From G963665405 sp963665405 (lineage in GTDB: Bacteria; Chloroflexota; Dehalococcoidia; Lucifugimonadales; G963665405), in NCBI GenBank assembly GCA_963665405.2, contig OY762261.2, positions 620,001 through 684,000 on the forward strand: a stretch of 64,000 bases of DNA. The letters run 5' to 3'. The notes under the pieces are model-generated. The model had not been told where the DNA came from. It did no database searches and saw only the letters and a list, made by a program, of their open reading frames with translations. Shown piece by piece: positions 17,721 to 24,193 of the stretch. Every line of letters starts with the position of its first letter. Position 1 is the first letter of the stretch. Position numbers and translations under genes: made by a program.

Positions 17721-18065
17721 ATGAAGCGTAGACGTTGGTTTCAGATTGCTTCGGCCATCTTCACGGTGGCCGCGGTCCGCCACGCTATCAAGAGCAGGCA
17801 GTCGCACGGCAGGTTCAAAGGGGTGCCCTTCGAGTTCAGGCTTCCCACTCCCAGTAGGATCAAGGAGCGCGCCTGGAACCCCGACGACAAGCGAATCTTC
17901 ACCCCAAACGTCTTCGGTGTCGGATGGGGGATCAACGCCTACCAGGTACGCGAGAGGTGGCGGTCGAGCCGGGACAGGTGGCAGCGGCTCACGGCGATGG
18001 TGGGCCGGGGGCAGAAGGAGGAGGCGCCAGAAGCGTCGGAGGCCGAGTCCGAGGAGCGGGAGTAG
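17721..18065 (+). CDS. DUF5808 domain protein with N-terminal hydrophobic segment
   Basis: A 114-residue basic protein starting at ATG 17721 behind GGGAGGG. The central NPDDKRIFTPNVFGVGWGIN (about residues 53-72) is the DUF5808 signature, a short motif usually found next to membrane segments. The first 20 residues are weakly hydrophobic and strongly basic (MKRRRWFQIASAIFTVAAV), so it may sit at the membrane. The C-terminal tail is acidic (EEAPEASEAESEERE). Function is unknown for the family. The tRNA gene begins 12 bases after its stop. Confidence 0.7.
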   Translation: MKRRRWFQIASAIFTVAAVRHAIKSRQSHGRFKGVPFEFRLPTPSRIKERAWNPDDKRIFTPNVFGVGWGINAYQVRERWRSSRDRWQRLTAMVGRGQKEEAPEASEAESEERE

Positions 18066-18077
18066 GTCCAGCATCGT

Positions 18078-18148
18078 TGCCCGGTGGTGTAGTGGTAGCA
18101 CAGCGGACTTTGGCTCCGCTGACCCAGGTTCGAATCCTGGCCGGGCAG
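18078..18148 (+). tRNA. tRNA-Gln (anticodon TTG)
   Basis: A 71-base cloverleaf: acceptor TGCCCGG (18078-18084) pairs with CCGGGCA (18141-18147), the D arm reads GTGTAGTGGTAGCAC, the anticodon stem GCGGA/TCCGC encloses loop CTTTGGC with anticodon TTG, and the T arm has GGTTCGAATCC. Discriminator base is G and no CCA is encoded. It is the only tRNA I could find in the window. Confidence 0.93.
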
Positions 18149-18355
18149 TTTCCACGAGCGGCTGAATCGGGGATCAAGGGCGATGAGCCACTGCCCGTCG
18201 GGCCCCTGAAACTCTATGACGCGGTCTACCGGTTGCGGGTCGGGGCGTGGCGAGTCATTTGCCTCGTCGACCACGCGGACGGTAGAATCGAGGTCGGCGG
18301 AATACGGCGCAGAAGCGAGCGGACGTACCGGGGCATTGATGACCTATTTTCGTAG
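18149..18355 (+). pseudogene. Truncated RelE/ParE-family toxin remnant abutting the tRNA
   Basis: Reading in frame from the first base after the tRNA gives AESGIKGDEPLPVGPLKLYD, then AVYRLRVGAWRVICLVDHAD and GRIEVGGIRRRSERTYRG, ending at TAG 18355. This is the C-terminal two thirds of RelE/ParE-like mRNA interferases, with the family's YRLRVG-WRVI strand pair and basic RRRSERTYRG end. There is no ATG, GTG or TTG at its beginning and the missing N-terminus is replaced by the tRNA, so I call it a decayed gene. No antitoxin gene is adjacent. It may mark an old integration or deletion at the tRNA. Confidence 0.65.
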
Positions 18356-18379
18356 CCGTCTACGCGGGAGAACCCAGAC

Positions 18380-19030
18380 TTGAGGGGTGAGTGGCCGCCC
18401 CCGGGGGACGACGAGGACCGGTATCTTCCGGATCCCGACGAGGCCGCCGAGCTGAACGAGCTCGAGTTCTCCTCCGCCCCTAGTGGCTTCCGCATCTCCG
18501 GAATGTGGAAGATCGTAGCGGTGCTGATGGCCCTCGCCGTGCTGATCTCTATCATGTTCTCGTCGCTGGGCCCCCTGGCCGGGGGCCGCGGCTCCGATCC
18601 CACGTCGGATGCCCAGGACTACGCCCAGTGGATCGCCGGCCGAGTGAACGATGCCCTGGCCGAGATCGGGGCCACACAGACGGCTAGTTTCCTGGGCGTT
18701 CAGTTCGAGGAGGCGGTGCAGTTTCCGATCGTCGGCATCCAGACCGAGGGAATCGACCCCAGGAACCCGGTCACGACCGCCGCTCTGCAACAGGCGAGTA
18801 TCATCATCCTACGGCGCATGTTCGACGACGACAGGGCACGTGCTGTATCGCTCGTTTGGCTGCGATCTGCACCACCCAACGGTGGAGTCCAGACCACTGA
18901 GAATGCGTTTCTGATAGTCGGGATGACCCGCGAGACGGCCGCCCTGGTGGACTGGCTCGGCCTGGCGCCCGAAGACCTCAGGCACGCCGCCGACGTGTAT
19001 CAGGAGCCAGAGCCCCCGGTCGATCTGTAG
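18380..19030 (+). CDS. Hypothetical single-span membrane protein
   Basis: A 216-residue protein I do not recognise. It starts at TTG 18380, has an acidic, proline-rich N-terminal stretch (about 1-35), one clear membrane span (about 42-64, MWKIVAVLMALAVLISIMFS), and an extracytoplasmic or cytoplasmic domain of 150 residues with no known motif. An asymmetric charge pattern around the span suggests an N-in orientation, so the main domain would be outside. It stands alone between the toxin remnant and an aminotransferase gene. Confidence 0.6.
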   Translation: MRGEWPPPGDDEDRYLPDPDEAAELNELEFSSAPSGFRISGMWKIVAVLMALAVLISIMFSSLGPLAGGRGSDPTSDAQDYAQWIAGRVNDALAEIGATQTASFLGVQFEEAVQFPIVGIQTEGIDPRNPVTTAALQQASIIILRRMFDDDRARAVSLVWLRSAPPNGGVQTTENAFLIVGMTRETAALVDWLGLAPEDLRHAADVYQEPEPPVDL

Positions 19031-19126
19031 GATGCTTCGCGGACGGCCAGGACCCCCGTAGGTCCTGGGTTTGCGCCCGCTCCTCGGTTGCCCTAACATC
19101 GGAACATCCTGGCCGGAGGAGTTTCG

Positions 19127-20464
19127 ATGACCACCAATATCGAGCAGTTTCAACGCGACAACAGGGCGATAGGCCGAGCGCTGAAGGTCCGCTATAACCC
19201 CATGACCGTGGACAGCGCGGACGGCAGCCGCATCTTCGACGTCGAGGGGCGGACCTACCTGGACTTTGGATCGAGCTGGTCGCTTGCACACCTGGGCTAC
19301 AGCAACGAGCACGTGCGTGACGCGATCGTTGCCCAGCTCGGGAAGACGCTGTTTGCCGGGGCCGTGTCGTCGGGGAACACTCCGGCGATCGAGCTTGCCG
19401 AGAAGCTCCAGGAGCTGACGCGGGGCACTCAGCAAAAGAAGGCGATCTTCGGGCTATCCGGCTCGGACGCCTGCGAGGGGGCGCAGCGCCTGGTCCTGCT
19501 GGCGACCGGCAGGAGGCGGATCGTCTCGTTCATAGGGAGCTGGCACGGCACGTCGGACGCCTCGATGGCGATGTCGGGCCATTCCGCCTTCACCCGATAC
19601 GTCTCGGGCGCACACGTGACCAAGGTGCCGTATCCCGACCCCTACCGCAACCCGTTCGGAGACGGCTCCGGGAACGTCACCGACCAGTGCCTGAGCTACC
19701 TCGAGAACTACGTCTTCCGTACGGTCTGTCCGCCGGAGGACACCGCAGCCATCTTCGTAGAGTCGGTCCAGGCCGACAGCGGCGACGTCGTTCCGCCGCC
19801 CGACTTCATGCCCAGGCTGCGAGCGCTCTGCGACCGTCACGGAATCCTCATGGTCCTGGACGACATCAAGGTCGGCCTGGGACGAACCGGCAAGATGTTC
19901 TCCTACGAGCACAGCGGCATCGAGCCCGACATCCTGGTGCTGGGGAAGTCCCTGGGCGGCGGCCAGCCCCTCAGCGCCGTCGTGGGTCCACCGGACATCC
20001 TCGACGTCGGCAGCGGGCTGGCGGTCTTTACGACGGCGGGCAACGCGACCAGCTGTGCCGCGGGCCTGGCCACGATAGAGGTGATCGAGAGGGAGGGGCT
20101 CGTGCAGCGTGCCGCCGAGAGTGGAGCCTATCTACTGCGCCGGCTGACCGAGTCCCTGAGCGGCTACGAGATCGTGGGCGACGTCCGGGGTCTGGGAATG
20201 ATCCAGGGGATCGAACTCGTAAAAGACCGAGCGAGCAAGGAGCCGAATCAGCCCGCTGCCGCCAAGATCGCCTACCGCGCCTGGCAGCTTGGTCTGGTCT
20301 GCTACTACGCAGGGCAATGGGGGAACGTCATCGAGATCACGCCTCCGCTCATCCTGACGAGGGGCGAGATCGACGAGGGTGTCTCGATCCTGACCCAGGC
20401 GGTTGCGGACGTCCTGGAGGGGAAGGTCACCGACGAGGAGATAGCTCCCTACAACGGCTGGTAG
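19127..20464 (+). CDS. Class III PLP aminotransferase
   Basis: A 445-residue fold-type I PLP enzyme starting at ATG 19127 behind GGAGGAG. Motifs include FGLSGSDACEGAQRLVLLATG (phosphate loop), SFIGSWHGTSDASM, LMVLDDIKVGLGRTGKMFSY with the cofactor Asp, and the lysine in LVLGKSLGGGQPLSAVVG (about 275). It differs clearly from the GSA-like enzyme at 8695 and looks closer to 4-aminobutyrate/ornithine-type aminotransferases. The usual Glu-rich DEVQ-type motif is here DDIKVG, so substrate prediction is unsafe. Confidence 0.8.
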   Translation: MTTNIEQFQRDNRAIGRALKVRYNPMTVDSADGSRIFDVEGRTYLDFGSSWSLAHLGYSNEHVRDAIVAQLGKTLFAGAVSSGNTPAIELAEKLQELTRGTQQKKAIFGLSGSDACEGAQRLVLLATGRRRIVSFIGSWHGTSDASMAMSGHSAFTRYVSGAHVTKVPYPDPYRNPFGDGSGNVTDQCLSYLENYVFRTVCPPEDTAAIFVESVQADSGDVVPPPDFMPRLRALCDRHGILMVLDDIKVGLGRTGKMFSYEHSGIEPDILVLGKSLGGGQPLSAVVGPPDILDVGSGLAVFTTAGNATSCAAGLATIEVIEREGLVQRAAESGAYLLRRLTESLSGYEIVGDVRGLGMIQGIELVKDRASKEPNQPAAAKIAYRAWQLGLVCYYAGQWGNVIEITPPLILTRGEIDEGVSILTQAVADVLEGKVTDEEIAPYNGW

Positions 20465-20511
20465 CGCCACGATACTTCGCAAACACCCTGCCGTTCAGGC
20501 CGCAGCACGGG

Positions 20512-21258
20512 CTACCTGGCGTAGTGGCCGCCGTCGACGATCAGCTCGCTTCCGGTGACGTACGACGCCTCGTCCGAGGCCAGGAAGAGGACCGGGCGGG
20601 CGATCTCTTCGGGCGTGGCCAGGCGTCCCAGCGGGATGTCATCCATCGTCTGCCCCAGGAAGGACGAATCGTACGTCTCCGTCAACATCAGCGTGTCGAC
20701 CCCGCCAGGGTAGACCGAGTTCACCCGGATGTTCTCCTTGGCATACGCGACGGCGGCCATCTTCGAGAGGGACCGGACGGCGCCCTTCGACGCGTGGTAC
20801 GCGGCGGCCCAGGGCAACGCGGTCATGGCCGACAAGGACGAAATGTTCACGATGGAGCCGCCGCCGGCCTTCCGCATCTCGGGGACGGCGTACTTCGTCC
20901 CCAGGAAGACACCGGTGGAGTTCACGTCCATGACGCGGTTCCACGACTCCTGGGTTGCCTCCTCGATGCCATCGAGGTCGATAATGGCCGCGTTGTTGAC
21001 CAGGATGTCCAGCTTGCCGAACTCCTGAACGGCGACCTGCACGGCGGCCTTCCAGTCCTCCTCGCTGGTCACGTCGAGCCTGACGAACCGGGCGCGTCCT
21101 CCAGCCTCCCCGATCTCGGCCTCGACCGCCATGCCCTCCTTCTCCCGCACGTCGCCGATCACCACGGCCGCCCCCTCCTCGGCGAAGATCCGCGCCTCGG
21201 CTGCGCCCTGTCCGCGCGCCGCTCCCGTTATCAGGGCAACCTTGCCGTCGAGTCTCAT
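20512..21258 (-). CDS. Short-chain dehydrogenase/reductase, classical type
   Basis: A 248-residue classical SDR. It has the cofactor motif TGAARGQGAAEARIF, DVREKEG at the end of beta-2 (acidic residue favours NAD), NNAAI, the catalytic Ser in SIVNISSLSAM, and YHASKGAVRSLSK with Tyr and Lys. ATG 21258 is preceded by CAGGAGGAG and by a strong promoter; the open frame continues 23 codons upstream through the promoter and is not used. Such enzymes oxidise or reduce alcohol/ketone pairs; substrate unknown. Confidence 0.85.
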   Translation of the reverse strand: MRLDGKVALITGAARGQGAAEARIFAEEGAAVVIGDVREKEGMAVEAEIGEAGGRARFVRLDVTSEEDWKAAVQVAVQEFGKLDILVNNAAIIDLDGIEEATQESWNRVMDVNSTGVFLGTKYAVPEMRKAGGGSIVNISSLSAMTALPWAAAYHASKGAVRSLSKMAAVAYAKENIRVNSVYPGGVDTLMLTETYDSSFLGQTMDDIPLGRLATPEEIARPVLFLASDEASYVTGSELIVDGGHYAR

Positions 21259-21298
21259 CGCTCCTCCTGGTGAATGGGTATCATGTAGGACCCTAGCG

Positions 21299-21327
21299 AC
21301 TATAATTGTGCCTCGGCTCGCAGTCAA
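21299..21327 (-). promoter_or_regulatory. Promoter of the SDR gene
   Basis: TTGACT (21327-21322), exactly 17 bases, then TATAGT (21304-21299) on the minus strand, about 40 bases before the SDR start. The -10 box partly overlaps a plus-strand TATAAT (21301-21306) that could serve the divergent gene. Confidence 0.6.
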
Positions 21328-21361
21328 CGGTAGACCTGAAGGAGCCTGAAAAGACGGTAGG

Positions 21362-22309
21362 ATGCCCGATCGAGAAGAGCTTCACGTAGTGTTTGGCACC
21401 GGACCGGTCGGCATGGCGGTGATGAGAGCGCTCGTCACCAGGGGCAGACGCGTCCGGGTGGTGAATCGAGCGGGCAGGGCCGAGGCTCCCGACGGGGTGG
21501 AGGTGGTCGACGCCGACGCCGCGGACGCCGCCCGGGCGAGAGAGATCTGCGCGGGCGCCGCGGTGGTATACAACTGCACGAACGCTCCCAACGCGAACTG
21601 GCCGCTGGTGTTCCCTCCGATGCAGCGCGGCATCATCGAGGCGTCCGCGGCGGCGGGCGCGAAGCTGGTCTCCGCCGAGAACACCTACATGTACGGCGAG
21701 GTCTCCGTTCCGATGACCGAGGATTTGCCTCACGCCGCCCGCGCCCAGAAGGGACGTACCCGCGGCCGGATGGCAGAGGTGCTGATGGAGGCGCACGATC
21801 AGGGCCGGGTCCGCGCGGCGATCGGGCGGTGCTCCGACTTCTACGGGCCGTACGCCGTGGAGTCCGTCGTGGGAGAGCGGGTCTTCCATCCGGCACTCGA
21901 AGGCAAGAGGGCCAGGGCGTTCGGGGACCTCGACGCACCCCACACCTATACGTTCGTCGACGATTTCGGGCGGGGACTGGTCACGCTCGGCGAGCGGGAC
22001 GAGGCGCTCGGACAAGTCTGGCACATCCCGAGCGCGGAGACGCTGACGACGCGTCAGTTCATCGCCATGGTGTTCGAGGAGGCGGGAACAGAGTTTCGTG
22101 TGTCCACGGTGTCCGGCACGCGGATCAGGCTCCTCGGACGAATCAGCTCTCTCATGAAGGAGCTGGCCGAGATGCTCTACGAGTTCGAGCAGCCGTTCGT
22201 AGTAGGCCACTCGAAGTACGAGAATGCCTTCGGCAACGAGTCAACGCCGCATCGCGAGGCCATCCGCCGGACCCTCGATTGGTTCCGCGAGCACCCGGCG
22301 GAGCCGTGA
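21362..22309 (+). CDS. NAD-dependent epimerase/dehydratase-like (extended SDR) protein
   Basis: A 315-residue protein with an N-terminal Rossmann motif (VVFGTGPVGMAVMRALVTRG) followed by VVNRAGRAEAP, then AENTYMYGEVSVPMTED where the YGxxxx(P) region corresponds to the extended-SDR active site, although the classic YxxxK is not obvious. The C-terminal half (HTYTFVDDFGRGLVTLGERD) is the typical substrate-binding part. Members often act on nucleotide sugars, but atypical SDRs can be regulators or isomerases. Start ATG 21362 follows AAAAGACGGTAGG. Confidence 0.75.
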   Translation: MPDREELHVVFGTGPVGMAVMRALVTRGRRVRVVNRAGRAEAPDGVEVVDADAADAARAREICAGAAVVYNCTNAPNANWPLVFPPMQRGIIEASAAAGAKLVSAENTYMYGEVSVPMTEDLPHAARAQKGRTRGRMAEVLMEAHDQGRVRAAIGRCSDFYGPYAVESVVGERVFHPALEGKRARAFGDLDAPHTYTFVDDFGRGLVTLGERDEALGQVWHIPSAETLTTRQFIAMVFEEAGTEFRVSTVSGTRIRLLGRISSLMKELAEMLYEFEQPFVVGHSKYENAFGNESTPHREAIRRTLDWFREHPAEP

Positions 22310-22370
22310 TCTGGCAGGAGCCGTCCAAGTCGGCGCGGAGCGTGGACGCAAGGGTTCCGGGTCGGCTATC

Positions 22371-22573
22371 ATGTCGGTGGACGGTACGGCGCGGGCTGGA
22401 GCGGGCCGGGTTCTATTTCAGGAGGCAGAAGGGAAACCACATGGTTTCTGAGACGCGATGAGCCTTTTGCACAGGTCATAGTGCCAGCGCACCGAACCAT
22501 CGACACCGGGACACTCTCAGCGATCCTCGATTCGTCAGGGCTTAGCGTCCAGGACTTCTTGGAACTCCTTTAG
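22371..22573 (+). pseudogene. HicA-family (YcfA-like) toxin remnant, frameshifted
   Basis: In one frame the sequence reads TVRRGLERAGFYFRRQKGNH followed by MV, the N-terminal half of HicA. After the TTT at 22445-22447 the next frame continues LRRDEPFAQVIVPAHRTIDT, then GTLSAILDSSGLSVQDFLEL and a stop at 22571. Removing one T restores a continuous HicA with its catalytic His (GNHMV) and the conserved GTL-AIL-GLS-FLELL end. A second one-base change near 22375 would also connect the ATG at 22371. No HicB antitoxin gene is adjacent. I therefore read it as a decayed orphan toxin; a sequencing error in the T run is the alternative. Confidence 0.7.
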
Positions 22574-22597
22574 TCTGAAGAACGCAGGAGGCAACTC

Positions 22598-23041
22598 ATG
22601 GCGGCAGTAAGAAAGGCTGAGGCGACCTGGGAGGGCGGACTTGCCGACGGCAAGGGCGTGGTGAGCGCGGCCACGAGCGGGATCTTTTCCGACGTGCCAG
22701 TCACCTGGGCGTCCCGGACAGAGGGCCCCGACGGGCGGACCAGTCCGGAGGAGCTGATCGCGGCGGCTCACGCGGCCTGCTACGCGATGGCCTTCTCGCA
22801 CGGGCTGGGCTCGGTCGGGACCCCACCCCAGAAGCTCGAGGTCAGCGCCGCAGTCACCTTCGACAAGGTCGGAGACGGCTGGGGAATCGTGTCCAGCGCG
22901 CTGACGGTCCGGGGCACGGTTGCCGGGATAGACACCGCGTCTTTCCAGAAGGCGGCGGAGGCCGCCAAGGACGGCTGTCCGGTGTCGCAGGCGCTCAAGG
23001 GGAACGTGGAGCTTAGCGTCGAGGCTACGCTCGTCATCTAG
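22598..23041 (+). CDS. OsmC/Ohr-family peroxiredoxin
   Basis: A 147-residue OsmC-type protein beginning at ATG 22598 behind GCAGGAGG. The two active cysteines are in AAAHAACYAMAFSHGL (about residue 61) and AKDGCPVSQALKGNV (about 126). OsmC proteins reduce organic hydroperoxides with thiols as electron donors, and the length is typical. It stands alone, preceded by the HicA remnant and followed by a copy of the hairpin repeat. Confidence 0.9.
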   Translation: MAAVRKAEATWEGGLADGKGVVSAATSGIFSDVPVTWASRTEGPDGRTSPEELIAAAHAACYAMAFSHGLGSVGTPPQKLEVSAAVTFDKVGDGWGIVSSALTVRGTVAGIDTASFQKAAEAAKDGCPVSQALKGNVELSVEATLVI

Positions 23042-23065
23042 GTTTTTCTTCCCTTGGCGGGTTGG

Positions 23066-23100
23066 TTTCGGGGGACACCCCGGAACCCCCGTTGGGCCAC
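23066..23100 (+). repeat. Partial copy of the interspersed hairpin repeat
   Basis: TTCGGGGGACACCCCGGAACCCCCG carries the GGGGACACCCC hairpin core shared with the copies at 47566 and 57078. It lies between the convergent osmC and DHDPS-family genes and could serve as a transcription end signal. Confidence 0.5.
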
Positions 23101-23145
23101 CGAAGCGATGCTGCCCCCCGCCGGAAGAGCCGGGCCGGGCCTCTG

Positions 23146-24069
23146 CTAGTTGAGCAGGCCCAGCTCCTTGAGGATCGCTGGAATGTTCCTCTTCTCGTCG
23201 TCGGTGAGGTTCCTCATCGGCCTGGTGACACGGTCGCCGTCGATGACGCCCATGATCTTGAGGGCGGACTTGAGTCCGGACAGGACGGACGAGTTCGGTC
23301 CTCCACCGTTGGCCAGCCCCTGAATCTTCGTGGCGAGCATCAGCATGGCGTCGCACCGGCGGGCGGTGTCACGGTCGCCGGCCTCCCCTGCCTCCCATCC
23401 CCTCGCGGCTACGGCGGGCACGAGGTTCGCAATCGCCGGGATGACTCCGTGGCCTCCGACCGCCCCGGCGATGGTGATGCGGAGCGTCGTCCCGAGGAAG
23501 CGGTAGAGCTTGATGCCCCCCTGCTCGCACAGGATGTTCAGCTCGGCCAGCAGCTCCCCGGCGCCTGAGCTGTCCTTTATGCCTACCACGGCGCCCTCGC
23601 CCGCGAGCCTGGCGACCGTCGACGGCGCGACGGCGATCCCGACGGTCTGGGGGATGTTGTAGACCCAGAGCGGGAGCCCCACCCTGTCGTGAATGTGCCG
23701 GTAGTGGTCCAGAACCTCGTCCTGGGCGTGGGGATAGTAGTACGGCGGGGTGGCCGCGATGCCGTCGACGCCGCTCTCGCGCACAGCCTGCGCTAGGCTG
23801 ACGCAGGCTTCCGTGGCGGGGCCGGAGACGTTGGCGACCACCTTCACGCGGCCGGCGACCTCGTCGACCACCGTCTCGATGCTGGCGATGCGCTCCCCGT
23901 CGGTCAGGGAGGCGAACTCCGCCGACGTCCCGGACGCCCAGATCCCGTGGACTCCGTTGTCCAGCAGGTAGGCGACGAGACGCCTGAGCGAGGGATGATC
24001 GACCTTCCCGGCGTCGGTCAGGGGACTCAGAATCGGTACGACGATCCCACGGAAGCCATTGCTGTCCAT
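23146..24069 (-). CDS. Dihydrodipicolinate synthase-family aldolase
   Basis: A 307-residue (beta/alpha)8 aldolase of the DapA/NanA superfamily, starting at ATG 24069 behind CAGGAGGG. The GTSAEFASLT segment (about 45-55) corresponds to the GTTGE carboxylate site, the Tyr is in LWVYNIPQTVGIAV, and the Schiff-base Lys in GEGAVVGIKDSSG (about 165). Family members condense or cleave pyruvate adducts. It follows the Mo-hydroxylase operon on the same strand after a 124-base gap, so it may act on a product of that enzyme rather than in lysine synthesis. Confidence 0.82.
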   Translation of the reverse strand: MDSNGFRGIVVPILSPLTDAGKVDHPSLRRLVAYLLDNGVHGIWASGTSAEFASLTDGERIASIETVVDEVAGRVKVVANVSGPATEACVSLAQAVRESGVDGIAATPPYYYPHAQDEVLDHYRHIHDRVGLPLWVYNIPQTVGIAVAPSTVARLAGEGAVVGIKDSSGAGELLAELNILCEQGGIKLYRFLGTTLRITIAGAVGGHGVIPAIANLVPAVAARGWEAGEAGDRDTARRCDAMLMLATKIQGLANGGGPNSSVLSGLKSALKIMGVIDGDRVTRPMRNLTDDEKRNIPAILKELGLLN

Positions 24070-24193
24070 TCGGTCCCTCCTGTTGCGGGGACTACGCTGT
24101 CGGGCTGATTCTCGTGCTCCTACAAGCACGCGGGGCGCACTCTCGTGCGCCCCTGCGTCAGGTAGCTCGAAGTACGGGAGACGATCGGCGTCC

